64,000 bases of DNA from Xanthomarina sp. F1114 (GCF_026410255.1 NZ_JAPMLL010000008.1:121455-185454); one strand, 5' to 3'. Counted from the stretch's first letter, positions 1-8,496 are shown. Numbers and translations are program-made. Notes: generated by a model from the letters alone, not told the origin.

Positions 1-1
1 T

Positions 2-1093
2 ACCCAATTCTCTAGCGAAAGTCACGAAAGTGTTGGACAAGATGCCATAAATTACACCTTACGCCAACCTATTGGAGTTGTTGGATGTATTTCACCATGG
101 AATTTACCACTCTATCTGTTTACCTGGAAAATAGCACCAGCCATTGCAGCTGGAAATTGCGTGGTTGCTAAACCTAGTGAGGTCACGCCAATGACTGCTT
201 ATTTACTAAGCGAAATATGCAACGAAGCAGGTTTACCTAAAGGTGTTTTAAACATAGTTCATGGTTTAGGAACCACAACGGGGCAAGCTATTATTGAACA
301 TGCTGATATAAAAGCCATTTCTTTTACGGGCGGAACGGCTACTGGCGCTCATATTGCCAAAGTAGCAGCTCCCATGTTTAAAAAGTTATCTCTGGAATTG
401 GGAGGCAAAAATCCAAATATCATTTTTGCAGATTGCGATTACGACGAGATGTTAGAAACAACTGTTCGTTCTTCCTTTGCCAATCAAGGTCAGATTTGTC
501 TTTGTGGAAGTCGCATTTTTGTAGAGGCATCTATTTATGAGACATTCAAAGCAGATTTTGTAAAAAGAATAAAAGCGCTTAAAGTAGGGCATCCATCGGA
601 GGCGTCATCAAATATTGGCGCATTGGTATCAAAACCTCATCTTGAAAAAGTGATGGAATATATTGAAATTGCAAAGCAAGAACAGGGAAACATTCTTTGC
701 GGTGGCAATAAAGTAACAGTAGAAGGATTTGAAAACGGATATTATTTGGAACCAACCATAATAGAAGTTCCAAATGATGAATGCCGAGTCAACCAAGAAG
801 AAATTTTTGGACCGGTTGTTACAATTATGTCCTTTACTCGCGAAGATGAAGTCCTTCAAATGGCTAACAAAGTAAAATACGGTTTATCGGCCACTTTATG
901 GACCAACAATTTAAAACGCACCATGCGCATGAGCAACCAGTTGCAAGCAGGAATTGTTTGGGTAAATACTTGGATGATGCGCGATTTACGAACCCCTTTT
1001 GGAGGCGTAAAAGCATCAGGTGTTGGACGTGAAGGTGGTTTTGAAGCTCTGCGCTTTTTTACTGAAGCAAAGAATGTTTGTATAAAATATTAA
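2..1093 (+). CDS. 2-aminomuconate semialdehyde dehydrogenase-like aldehyde dehydrogenase (5' truncated by window edge)
   Basis: The reading frame is open from base 2, so the gene begins outside the window; the GTG at 161 is internal. About 363 C-terminal residues of an NAD(P)-dependent aldehyde dehydrogenase are visible: the SPWNLP segment, the cofactor-binding KPSE motif, SFTGGTATG, the ELGGKNP glutamate motif, and the catalytic cysteine in NQGQICLCGSR. The ICLCGSR form is characteristic of the 2-aminomuconate/2-hydroxymuconate semialdehyde dehydrogenase branch. The downstream 3-hydroxyanthranilate dioxygenase and ACMS decarboxylase support a role in oxidising 2-aminomuconate semialdehyde in kynurenine catabolism in the cytoplasm. 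A generic aldehyde dehydrogenase remains possible from sequence alone. The same strand and close spacing suggest one transcript with the next three genes. Confidence 0.88.
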   Translation, partial: TQFSSESHESVGQDAINYTLRQPIGVVGCISPWNLPLYLFTWKIAPAIAAGNCVVAKPSEVTPMTAYLLSEICNEAGLPKGVLNIVHGLGTTTGQAIIEHADIKAISFTGGTATGAHIAKVAAPMFKKLSLELGGKNPNIIFADCDYDEMLETTVRSSFANQGQICLCGSRIFVEASIYETFKADFVKRIKALKVGHPSEASSNIGALVSKPHLEKVMEYIEIAKQEQGNILCGGNKVTVEGFENGYYLEPTIIEVPNDECRVNQEEIFGPVVTIMSFTREDEVLQMANKVKYGLSATLWTNNLKRTMRMSNQLQAGIVWVNTWMMRDLRTPFGGVKASGVGREGGFEALRFFTEAKNVCIKY

Positions 1094-1094
1094 A

Positions 1095-1112
1095 TTCCTG
1101 TTTTCGCAGGAA
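1095..1112. repeat. small intergenic hairpin
   Basis: TTCCTG and CAGGAA form a 6-bp stem around a 6-nt loop just after the dehydrogenase stop codon. A second weak inverted pair, AAGATT/AATCTT, follows within 30 bases. No T-run follows, so it is more likely an intercistronic stem or a worn palindromic repeat than a terminator. Confidence 0.35.
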
Positions 1113-1158
1113 ATCGAAGATTTAGCCTAGCTAATCTTATAAATTGAAACGAAATATT

Positions 1159-1941
1159 ATGAATTTAAATTTAAATAACAAATACGCATTAGTCTGTGGT
1201 AGCACAGCAGGAATAGGAAAAGCAACAGCTATATCTTTAGCTTCTGAAGGAGTAAAAGTTACTTTAATAGCTAGAAACGAAGAAAAGTTAAAAGCGGTTT
1301 TAGCTGGTTTACCTCATCCTGAAAATCACGATTATATAGTAGCAGATTTTTCTAATCCCGTACAATTAAAAACAAAAGTAACTGAATATATTGCTAAAAA
1401 TCACGGCTTCCATATTTTGGTAAACAATACGGGAGGCCCAAAAGGAGGACCCGTTTTTTCGGCCGACTTAAGCGAGTTTGAAAATGCCTTTACACAACAT
1501 TTAAAATGTAATCATGTATTGGCACAAGCCGTTGTTCCTTTTATGAAAGAAGCTGAATATGGTCGGATTATTAGTATTATTTCAACATCTGTAAAACAAC
1601 CTCTAGATGGATTAGGAGTAAGTAATACCATTCGTGGTGCGGTTGCCAATTGGAGTAAAACCCTGGCCAACGAGCTTGGTTCTTTCGGGATTACGGTAAA
1701 TAACGTTCTTCCGGGTGCAACTGGTACCGAGCGTTTATCAGAAATTATTAAGAACAAGTCGGCTAAAGCAGGCAATTCGGAAGAAGAAGCTGCCAATGCC
1801 ATGAAACAAGCCGTGCCAGCAAAACGATTCGCCAAACCAGAAGAATTGGCATATGCCGTTACCTTTTTAGCTAGCGAATGTGCGAGCTATATTAACGGAA
1901 TTAACCTGCCTGTTGATGGTGGAAGAACAAAATCTTTGTAA
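1159..1941 (+). CDS. SDR-family oxidoreductase lacking the usual YxxxK catalytic pair
   Basis: This is a 260-residue short-chain dehydrogenase/reductase. I chose the ATG at 1159 because the upstream in-frame start at 1144 is a TTG and SDR proteins begin just before the Rossmann strand, as here. The N-terminal dinucleotide motif CGSTAGIG and the NNTGG segment are clear, and the C-terminal PVDGG fits the fold. Where the catalytic Tyr-x-x-x-Lys should be, the sequence reads SNTIRGAV, placing Ser and Arg in those positions. It lies between the semialdehyde dehydrogenase and 3-hydroxyanthranilate dioxygenase genes, so a role in tryptophan catabolism is likely, but the reaction is not known to me. 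The family is certain; the activity is open. Confidence 0.85.
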   Translation: MNLNLNNKYALVCGSTAGIGKATAISLASEGVKVTLIARNEEKLKAVLAGLPHPENHDYIVADFSNPVQLKTKVTEYIAKNHGFHILVNNTGGPKGGPVFSADLSEFENAFTQHLKCNHVLAQAVVPFMKEAEYGRIISIISTSVKQPLDGLGVSNTIRGAVANWSKTLANELGSFGITVNNVLPGATGTERLSEIIKNKSAKAGNSEEEAANAMKQAVPAKRFAKPEELAYAVTFLASECASYINGINLPVDGGRTKSL

Positions 1942-1975
1942 CTTTATATAATTATTAAATTAACCATATAAAATC

Positions 1976-2512
1976 ATGAGCAAACTCGTATCACCTTTAA
2001 ATTTCAAAGCTTGGATTGAAGAAAACAGACATCTTTTAAAGCCACCGGTAGGTAATAAAGTTGTTTGGAAAGATGGCGATTTTATTGTCATGGTTGTTGG
2101 AGGTCCAAATAGCAGAAAAGATTATCACTATAATGAAACCCCTGAGTTTTTCTATCAAATAGAAGGAGATATGGTTTTAAAAGTGATAGATGAAGGCAAA
2201 CCGAAAGACATTCATATTAAAGAAGGAGACATTTTTTTATTGCCTCCCAAAGTGCCTCATTCCCCACAAAGAAAAGCTAATACTGTTGGTTTAGTAATAG
2301 AGTATCCCAGAGAAGAAGGCGTTCAAGATGCCCTACTTTGGTTTTGCGAAAATTGTACGACTAAACTCTATGAGGAAGATTTTACGGTTGAAAATATTGA
2401 AACAGATATGCCAAAAATTTTCGACAAATATTATGGCGATAAAGATAAACGCAGTTGCCCTAATTGTGGCCACGTGATGCAGCCTCCTACAAAAGTTAAA
2501 TTAGAAGATTAG
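1976..2512 (+). CDS. nbaC: 3-hydroxyanthranilate 3,4-dioxygenase
   Basis: This enzyme opens the ring of 3-hydroxyanthranilate with O2 to give 2-amino-3-carboxymuconate 6-semialdehyde in the kynurenine pathway. The 178-residue protein is a single cupin plus a C-terminal rubredoxin-like iron site, the bacterial arrangement. The expected catalytic iron ligands are present as His51, Glu57 and His95, and the second site as Cys124, Cys127, Cys161 and Cys164 (CENC and CPNC). Arg47 and Arg99 fit the substrate-binding arginines of the family. It starts 34 bases after the SDR gene and is followed by the decarboxylase for its product, which strongly supports the assignment. Confidence 0.95.
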   Translation: MSKLVSPLNFKAWIEENRHLLKPPVGNKVVWKDGDFIVMVVGGPNSRKDYHYNETPEFFYQIEGDMVLKVIDEGKPKDIHIKEGDIFLLPPKVPHSPQRKANTVGLVIEYPREEGVQDALLWFCENCTTKLYEEDFTVENIETDMPKIFDKYYGDKDKRSCPNCGHVMQPPTKVKLED

Positions 2513-2571
2513 TTGGTAGTTGGTAGAAACAATTAAAAGATAGAGATGCTTTAATAAGCTCAATTTAATAT

Positions 2572-3660
2572 ATGAAAGAAAATCGTAAATTAAGAATAAA
2601 CGGTCACTCACACCTACTTCCTTATCCTGAGGAAATTCCTCAATTTATGAAGGATAAAGAGATTTTTTGGGTAGATGAAGACCGGAAATACATGCTTCAA
2701 AAAGACTGGAATCGTCCAATAACGGATTCAAGTTTCTTTTTAAATGAAAAGTTAGCTTGGATGGAACGTTTTAAGATTGACCATGCTGTTGTTTTAAATT
2801 TATCTCAATTATATGGAAATGGTTTGCGTGTAGAAGAGATGAAGCAAGCCTTGCGTTTTCAAAATGATTTTAATGCAAAAGTACAACGCGAAAACCCGAG
2901 TAAATTTACATGTGGTTTTGTGGTGCATCCTGGATTTGTTCGTGGTGCTTGTTGGGAAATTGAACGTTGTGTTGAAGAGTTAGGCATGCAACTTCTTTGT
3001 TTACCTACTCACTATATGGATACTATTGGAACTTGGCGTTGTATTTTTGACGAAGAAAACGAGCCAATCTTTGAAATGGCTAATAAATACAATTTAGCTG
3101 TTGAAATTCATCCATATGACGGTGAAAAGTTTATCAAATTAGAAAATATCTCTTGGCGTTTTCACTTAATTTGGATGTTGGCACAATGTGCTGATGCCTA
3201 TCATTTTTTAACATTAAATGGCTATCAAGACAAATATCCTAATATGCGAACTTGTTTTGCTCATGGTGGACAATTAGCTCAGATTAATTTAGGAAGACGT
3301 ATTCAAGGTTTTGATGGAAGACCTGATTTATTTGAAGGTAAAAGTCACCCAAGAAAAGCTGTGGGACATAAAAACATCTTTTTCGACACGCTAGTTCACG
3401 ATACTGGCGGTTTAGAATTGCTTATAAAAAATCAAGGTTCAAAACAGGTTTTAATGGGATTAGACGATCCATATCCTTTAGGAGAAATGGAAAGCTCGAA
3501 ACAGTCTTCTTATCCAGGAAAGATTTTAGATTTAGCCATAGAGCGAAACATTATTACCGAGGTTGAACACGATGCTATTTGGCAGGACAACGTGATTCAA
3601 TGGTTATGTGGAGATGATCAAGCCGCTAAAGATAAATTAGTAAAAAGAATTTTATCATAA
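2572..3660 (+). CDS. 2-amino-3-carboxymuconate-6-semialdehyde decarboxylase (amidohydrolase family)
   Basis: This 362-residue metal-dependent amidohydrolase is most like ACMS decarboxylase, which removes CO2 from the unstable product of the preceding dioxygenase. The zinc-site residues known from characterised ACMSD fall in matching places: His12 and His14 (GHSHL), His180 (EIHPYD), His231 (FAHGG) and Asp298 (GLDDP). The neighbours encode the enzymes immediately before and after this step, so decarboxylation rather than a generic hydrolase role is well supported. It is the last gene of the cluster and ends just before a terminator-like hairpin. Confidence 0.88.
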   Translation: MKENRKLRINGHSHLLPYPEEIPQFMKDKEIFWVDEDRKYMLQKDWNRPITDSSFFLNEKLAWMERFKIDHAVVLNLSQLYGNGLRVEEMKQALRFQNDFNAKVQRENPSKFTCGFVVHPGFVRGACWEIERCVEELGMQLLCLPTHYMDTIGTWRCIFDEENEPIFEMANKYNLAVEIHPYDGEKFIKLENISWRFHLIWMLAQCADAYHFLTLNGYQDKYPNMRTCFAHGGQLAQINLGRRIQGFDGRPDLFEGKSHPRKAVGHKNIFFDTLVHDTGGLELLIKNQGSKQVLMGLDDPYPLGEMESSKQSSYPGKILDLAIERNIITEVEHDAIWQDNVIQWLCGDDQAAKDKLVKRILS

Positions 3661-3670
3661 GTAAAAAAAT

Positions 3671-3706
3671 AAGGCCTTTCATTTTTAAAAACTTGAAAGG
3701 TCTTTT
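3671..3706 (+). terminator. intrinsic terminator after the kynurenine cluster
   Basis: An 11-bp stem (AAGGCCTTTCA / TGAAAGGTCTT, one G-T pair) is followed by TTTT. It ends only 7 bases before the next ATG on the same strand, so the methyltransferase is probably not co-transcribed efficiently with the cluster, or the stem acts as an attenuator. Confidence 0.7.
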
Positions 3707-3713
3707 ATAAAAT

Positions 3714-4355
3714 ATGCACTTCCTACCAGAAAAAATAGACGAATATGTAGTTGCTCATTCTGAAACAGAACCAGAATTACTGAAGGAACTCACCCGTGAA
3801 ACTTATCAAAAAATATTACAGCCTATTATGCTTAGCGGACCTTATCAAGGCCGTGTTTTAAGTATGATTTCAAAATTAATTAGACCAAAAACTATTCTAG
3901 AGCTAGGAACGTTTACTGGTTACGCCACTTTAAGTCTGGCAGAAGGTTTACAAGCTTCGGGAGAAATCCATACGATAGATGTAAATGAAGAGTTAGTAGA
4001 TTTTCAACGTAAATATTTTGATAGATCAAACTATGGGCAACAAATTTACCAGCACTTAGGAAATGCTTTAGATGTTATTCCAAGATTAGACATGAGTTTT
4101 GACTTAGTCTTTATTGATGCAGACAAGCCAAACTACTCTAATTATTTTCATGCCATTATAGACAAGTTAAATCCTGGAGGTATCATTATATCAGACAATG
4201 TGCTTTGGCACGGGAAAGTTATCGAAAAACTTAATCCTAAAGACCTTTCAACTAAAGCTGTTTTAGATTTTAATACCTTATTAAAAAATGATGAGAGAAT
4301 AGAAAGTGTCATGCTTCCTATTAGAGACGGTTTGACTATTAGCAGGAAAAAATAA
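3714..4355 (+). CDS. class I SAM-dependent O-methyltransferase (caffeoyl-CoA/catechol type)
   Basis: A 213-residue cytosolic methyltransferase of the caffeoyl-CoA O-methyltransferase family. Visible features are the SAM-binding motif LELGTFTGYATLSLA, the acidic IDVNEE that follows, DLVFIDADKPNY (metal-binding Asp) and IISDNVLWHGKV (second metal-site residues). Length and motif order match the family fully. The substrate cannot be inferred. It follows the kynurenine genes on the same strand, but the hairpin ending 7 bases upstream of its ATG argues for separate control. The start is fixed by the usual N-terminal helix rich in Glu and Leu. Confidence 0.88.
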   Translation: MHFLPEKIDEYVVAHSETEPELLKELTRETYQKILQPIMLSGPYQGRVLSMISKLIRPKTILELGTFTGYATLSLAEGLQASGEIHTIDVNEELVDFQRKYFDRSNYGQQIYQHLGNALDVIPRLDMSFDLVFIDADKPNYSNYFHAIIDKLNPGGIIISDNVLWHGKVIEKLNPKDLSTKAVLDFNTLLKNDERIESVMLPIRDGLTISRKK

Positions 4356-4430
4356 AATTAGCTATAGTGAGTCTTGAATGTCCTTACTTTCTGTTGGTTC
4401 AACAATAAGTTTGCTACTTTTACAGAACTA

Positions 4431-4718
4431 TTACATCTTTCGTTTAACAGAACCAGCAAAATCTTCCACTTCGTCTCTTACTTTATTGAGTTCTTCTTGA
4501 ACATCTTTAGTAATACTAGTGTCAATACCGTTCTTTTCGGCACTCTTGGTTATTTCCGATTTTATATCGCTAGATGCATCTTTAAGCATACGCATCCCTT
4601 TTCCTAATCCTCTAGCGATTTCAGGAATTTTATCTGCACCAAAGACCATGACTACTATAAATAGTATGAACATGATTTCGGTGGTTCCTATAAATAAAAA
4701 AATGCTTGCTTGTATCAC
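4431..4718 (-). CDS. tatA: twin-arginine translocase subunit TatA/TatB
   Basis: A 95-residue membrane subunit of the Tat system, which exports folded proteins. It has one N-terminal transmembrane helix (about residues 5-22), the conserved FGADKIPEIARGLGKG hinge and amphipathic helix, and a charged C-terminal tail, as in TatA/MttA proteins. The start is a GTG; no ATG gives the full first helix. A TATATTTG promoter box ends 4 bases before the GTG, which suggests a leaderless or nearly leaderless mRNA. A terminator separates it from the upstream peptidase gene. TatA and TatB cannot be told apart reliably here, but the short tail favours TatA. Confidence 0.92.
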   Translation of the reverse strand: MIQASIFLFIGTTEIMFILFIVVMVFGADKIPEIARGLGKGMRMLKDASSDIKSEITKSAEKNGIDTSITKDVQEELNKVRDEVEDFAGSVKRKM

Positions 4719-4722
4719 AATG

Positions 4723-4730
4723 CAAATATA
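4723..4730 (-). promoter_or_regulatory. -7 promoter box of tatA
   Basis: TATATTTG on the minus strand matches the Bacteroidota TAnnTTTG box and is separated from the GTG start by only CATT. This placement predicts transcription starting at or next to the start codon. Confidence 0.55.
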
Positions 4731-4750
4731 GTAAGTTGATTGATACGAAT

Positions 4751-4783
4751 AAAAAAAGCCGACTCATTTTTATGGTCGGCTTT
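4751..4783 (-). terminator. terminator after the M1 peptidase gene
   Basis: On the minus strand AAAGCCGAC pairs with GTCGGCTTT and is followed by a run of seven T. It lies between the peptidase stop codon and the tatA promoter. Confidence 0.85.
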
Positions 4784-4801
4784 CAAAACTTTAACTTTTA
4801 A

Positions 4802-7108
4802 TTATTCTTTTACTTCTTCTTTAAACTTATCGAAGTCACTTTGTTGCACTTCTCTAGGCCAGGAATTATTAGAGGTATCAACATCTGCTGTTTCTAGATT
4901 AGGATCTACTGTTATTTTAACAATTTCCTTATCTGAAGCAACCGACTTGCTAACTTCTTTATCATTCAGTCTCCAAATTTGAGCTGGATAGTGTTCGGTT
5001 TTAGAAGTACCATCAGCATAAGTATACTCTACAATAATTGGCATTACCAAACCTCCTGGCTTATCAAATGTCACATTATAGAAATATTTAGGAGCTTTAA
5101 TATTTTGACGTTCAGCTTCCGTAAAATTATCCATCACATACTCTTTTAAAGGCGTAGAATTATCTAATAAAGTACCATTTTTTAATTCTTCATTAAATTC
5201 TTCGCTTCCCTCTTCAACCATAAATACTAAAGGTGGTAAATCTGATAATTCCATACCATAACGTTTTGCCATATTTTTAGCGTATTCGTTAGGTTCTGAA
5301 GACACAAAGTATTTTTTGACGTCTTTTACTCCTATATCCACATAATCCGTAGTGTAAAACCATCCTCTCCAATACCAATCTAAATCGAAAGCAGAAGCAT
5401 CTTCCATGGTTCTAAAGAAATCTTCTGGAGTTGGGTGTTTAAACATCCAACGATGCGAATATTCTCTAAACGCGTAGTCAAATAACTCACGTCCCATAAC
5501 TGTTTCACGTAATATATTTAACGCTGTTGCAGGTTTTCCGTAAGCATTATTTCCAAATTGATAGGTATTTAGACCTTTAGTCATAATGGGCGCAATAAAA
5601 TTTTGATCGCCTCCCATATAAGGAACAATATTAGCTGCTGGTCCACGACTTGAAGGATATTTATCGTGTCCAGGAGATAATGCTGCTGGATACAATTCTC
5701 CAAAATCTTGTTCGGTTACATATTGTAAAAAGGTATTTAAGCCTTCGTCCATCCACGTCCATTGACGCTCGTCGCTATTTACAATCATCGGAAAGTAGTT
5801 ATGTCCAACTTCGTGAATAATCACACTTATCATTCCGTATTTTGTTCTATCGCTATACTTCCCATTTTCATCTGGACGACCGTAATTCCAGCAAATCATT
5901 GGATATTCCATTCCTTGCTGCTTGGCATGAACTGAAATGGCTTTATGATATGGGTATTGGAAAGTCATTCTTGAATACGTCTCTAAGGTAGTAGCTACAG
6001 CGTATGTTGACCATTCTTCCCAAAGTGGATTTCCTTCTTTTGGGTACATAGAAACAGCCATAACATCTTTATCTCCAACTTTCACAGCCATCATGTCCCA
6101 AATAAATTTTCTTGACGTTGCAAAGCCAAAATCACGTACATTTTCTGCATATAACTTCCAGGTCTTCGTTTTATTAGAAAACCCTTTTTCAGCTGCTTCT
6201 GCTTCTTCTTGTGTTACAATAAGCACTGGTTTATCGTAAGATTTTTTAGCTTTCTCGTAACGTTTCATCATCTCTTTAGTAAAGACTTCTTTCCTATTGG
6301 TAAGCTTTCCGGTAGCATCTAGAATATGATCTGCAGGAACTGTAATATTTACCTCAAAATTTCCAAAAGGAAGCGCGAATTCATCACGACCCCAAAACTG
6401 TGAGTTTTGCCATCCTTCCACATCGTTATAAACGGCCATTCTAGGATAGAACTGTGCTATAACATATGCTCTATTACCATCTTCAGGAAAATACTCGTAT
6501 CCTGAACGTCCTCTATCTTTTTGATGATTATTAATATTATACCACCATTTAATTGTAAAAGAGAATTTTTCGCCAGGGTTTAAGGCTTTAGGCAATTCCA
6601 CACGCATCATGGTTTGATTAATCATGTATGGTAAATCTTTTCCATTGGTTTCTTTAACCTCTTGAATTTTAAATCCGCCATCAAAACCTTCTGTCATATA
6701 TGTAGAAGCAAAACTAGATGCTTGTTGTGCTGGAGCAAATCCGCCTCCTTCAATTAAAGGTGTTTTAGAGTCTCTAGCTCTCATGTTTTGATCTAATTGC
6801 ACCCAAAGATATTTTAGTTGATCGGGAGAATTGTTTGAATAAGTAATAGTTTCATTTCCTGAAATCTTAGCATTCTTATCGTCTAAAACAATGTCCATCT
6901 TATAATCTGCTTGTTGCTGATAATAAGAAGGACCTGGAGCTCCAGAAGCTGTACGAAACATATTTGGAGTTGAAAACTCGTCGTATAATTGCTTAAATTT
7001 ATTGTTATTTGTGTGTCCTTGTTCTCGAGTTGGTTTATCTTGTTCTTGCGAAAACGCGCCGACAGAAATAAATAACACCGAAAGGAAAAGATATTTTAGT
7101 GTTTTCAT
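4802..7108 (-). CDS. secreted M1-family zinc metallopeptidase
   Basis: A 768-residue M1 (aminopeptidase N-like) metallopeptidase with an N-terminal signal peptide ending near residue 20 (SVGAFSQ). The zinc site is complete: His432-Glu433-x-x-His436 in HEVGHNYFP, with the third ligand Glu455 in MDEGLNTF, spaced as in gluzincins. Just upstream is GMEYP, the counterpart of the GAMEN substrate-binding motif in this bacterial subgroup. The N-terminal third has the beta-sandwich that normally precedes the catalytic domain. It probably trims peptides in the periplasm or at the cell surface. A DUF6702 gene lies 61 bases upstream on the same strand and may be co-transcribed, a pairing I remember from other flavobacteria. 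Confidence 0.93.
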   Translation of the reverse strand: MKTLKYLFLSVLFISVGAFSQEQDKPTREQGHTNNNKFKQLYDEFSTPNMFRTASGAPGPSYYQQQADYKMDIVLDDKNAKISGNETITYSNNSPDQLKYLWVQLDQNMRARDSKTPLIEGGGFAPAQQASSFASTYMTEGFDGGFKIQEVKETNGKDLPYMINQTMMRVELPKALNPGEKFSFTIKWWYNINNHQKDRGRSGYEYFPEDGNRAYVIAQFYPRMAVYNDVEGWQNSQFWGRDEFALPFGNFEVNITVPADHILDATGKLTNRKEVFTKEMMKRYEKAKKSYDKPVLIVTQEEAEAAEKGFSNKTKTWKLYAENVRDFGFATSRKFIWDMMAVKVGDKDVMAVSMYPKEGNPLWEEWSTYAVATTLETYSRMTFQYPYHKAISVHAKQQGMEYPMICWNYGRPDENGKYSDRTKYGMISVIIHEVGHNYFPMIVNSDERQWTWMDEGLNTFLQYVTEQDFGELYPAALSPGHDKYPSSRGPAANIVPYMGGDQNFIAPIMTKGLNTYQFGNNAYGKPATALNILRETVMGRELFDYAFREYSHRWMFKHPTPEDFFRTMEDASAFDLDWYWRGWFYTTDYVDIGVKDVKKYFVSSEPNEYAKNMAKRYGMELSDLPPLVFMVEEGSEEFNEELKNGTLLDNSTPLKEYVMDNFTEAERQNIKAPKYFYNVTFDKPGGLVMPIIVEYTYADGTSKTEHYPAQIWRLNDKEVSKSVASDKEIVKITVDPNLETADVDTSNNSWPREVQQSDFDKFKEEVKE

Positions 7109-7169
7109 GGGTATGAATTGGTTAGAATATATGTGAAAATTAACGAATTTTTAAGATTTTAAATCTTAT

Positions 7170-7673
7170 TTATTTAAAGTTTAACAAAGCTTTATCATTT
7201 TCTTTTATCAAAATAAAGCTCTTGTTTTTGGTATTTATTTTGGTTCTTATAATGTTTTGCTGCTCGGGGAATAAATCGAAAAGCACATGGTTTTCTATTT
7301 CAAAAGTATTAATTTCTTTTATGTCTTCTATTTCTAAATAACAGATTATTATATCGTTATCATACTTTTTTCCTATAAATTTTAGAGCTTCCTCTTGACC
7401 ATTGATACTTATGCGCATTTTTGTTTTCATGTATCGTTCAATATAGAAATTGGCTTTTTTAGTTTCAGATTGAGGTCCCAGAAGCAAGTCTTCATCATAG
7501 CGAAGCTGAAGAATATCTTCAAAATCATCAATAAAAATCCGCGTAATTATTTGAACCGATTCTTGGTCTTTTACATATTCAATTTGCGTTACGCTAACAT
7601 AGTATTTATGTATGGCTGTAAACGCCAAAAAAGGCACAACAAATACCAACAACAGTTTATTAAAACGCGACAT
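7170..7673 (-). CDS. DUF6702-family envelope protein
   Basis: A protein of 167 residues with a single N-terminal hydrophobic segment (LLLVFVVPFLAFTA) and a beta-rich remainder. I recognise it as the DUF6702 family, which often sits beside M1 peptidases in Flavobacteriaceae; no function is established to my knowledge. An in-frame TTG at 7694 would extend it by seven residues, but a TAAATTTG promoter box covers that codon, so the ATG at 7673 is the better start. The Met-Ser-Arg-Phe N-terminus then leads directly into the membrane or signal segment. Confidence 0.75.
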   Translation of the reverse strand: MSRFNKLLLVFVVPFLAFTAIHKYYVSVTQIEYVKDQESVQIITRIFIDDFEDILQLRYDEDLLLGPQSETKKANFYIERYMKTKMRISINGQEEALKFIGKKYDNDIIICYLEIEDIKEINTFEIENHVLFDLFPEQQNIIRTKINTKNKSFILIKENDKALLNFK

Positions 7674-7691
7674 ATTTTCAAATTGATTTGA

Positions 7692-7699
7692 CAAATTTA
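7692..7699 (-). promoter_or_regulatory. -7 promoter box for the DUF6702/M1 peptidase genes
   Basis: TAAATTTG on the minus strand, 18 bases before the ATG at 7673. It overlaps the alternative TTG start at 7694, which decides the start in favour of the ATG. Confidence 0.5.
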
Positions 7700-7743
7700 C
7701 GGATTTGAAGTTTTAATTAGGAAATCGCGACTTATTAATTAAT

Positions 7744-8496
7744 TTACATTTTTAAATTAATTTTATATTCAAGCAGTTTTTCTCTCAGAAATTCTAAAAT
7801 TTCAAGATCGCTTTTAGATTTACATCGGTTTATAAAATTGGGATCTTCTGAACAGAAATAGAAAAAATCGTTTCTATAGGTTTCGGGTAGAGTTTGATCT
7901 TCAAACAAGAGCGTTTCTGTTCTTTTTCTAATGTCATCCAATAAATCGTCTTTGCTTTCTAATTTTATATGTTCCTTTAATTTTTTTGTTCTTCCCGAAA
8001 TGGTATTTATCAGTTGATACAAAGGACCTCCCGAGGTCGCTTCATTTAGCTTTCTTTCACTCAGTGTTTTTAAGGGGCCTTGATAACTTGGAATACCAAG
8101 ACTTAATGCAGTAACAGGACTTCCCTGAACATTGCCAACATCCTTTAATAGATCTCCAGTTAATATACGGCCAACTACTACTTCGTCTAGTGCATACGTA
8201 AACTCCTCTAAGTGAACATCTAATTGTTTTGTGATAAGAATATTTGCACCTACCACAACTTCTTTTAGTTTATGCTGTATGGATGAAAATTGTAAGGTAT
8301 CATTAAGTTTTACTGAAATCTTAAAACTTCCAAAAGCATTGGTGGTTGTAAATACCTGAGCTGTTTTATTGATTACGTGAATATTTTCGACATCTGAAGA
8401 TGTGCTTACTTTTCCAGTAATTACAATCGTCTGAGAATAAATTGTTTGATAACAGACCATCAAAAACAAAAAGAGAACTGGCTTAATTTTTTTCAT
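7744..8496 (-). CDS. secreted carboxypeptidase-regulatory-like protein, paralogue 1
   Basis: A 250-residue protein with a signal peptide (cleavage near residue 22) followed by a CarboxypepD_reg-like beta-sandwich (about residues 25-105: VITGKVSTSSD, FGSFKISVKLNDTLQFSS, LDEVVVG) and a helical C-terminal region of unknown fold. These modules usually form the plug-side extension of TonB-linked porins, but here there is no barrel. It overlaps the upstream paralogue by 14 bases, so the two are probably translationally coupled. The middle segment LTGDLLKDVGNV is shared with paralogue 3 (LTGDLETDLTNV), showing common descent. Function unknown. Confidence 0.75.
   Translation of the reverse strand: MKKIKPVLFLFLMVCYQTIYSQTIVITGKVSTSSDVENIHVINKTAQVFTTTNAFGSFKISVKLNDTLQFSSIQHKLKEVVVGANILITKQLDVHLEEFTYALDEVVVGRILTGDLLKDVGNVQGSPVTALSLGIPSYQGPLKTLSERKLNEATSGGPLYQLINTISGRTKKLKEHIKLESKDDLLDDIRKRTETLLFEDQTLPETYRNDFFYFCSEDPNFINRCKSKSDLEILEFLREKLLEYKINLKM

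Noticed and set aside
161..163. GTG at 161 as the start of the first gene
   Set aside because: The frame is open back to base 2 and the upstream residues (including SPWNLP) are conserved aldehyde dehydrogenase sequence, so the gene is cut by the window edge.
4374..4731. Plus-strand open frames over tatA
   Set aside because: They mirror the tatA codons; the minus strand encodes a clear TatA.
7674..7694. TTG at 7694 as start of the DUF6702 gene
   Set aside because: A promoter box overlaps it, and the ATG at 7673 leads directly into the signal or membrane segment.
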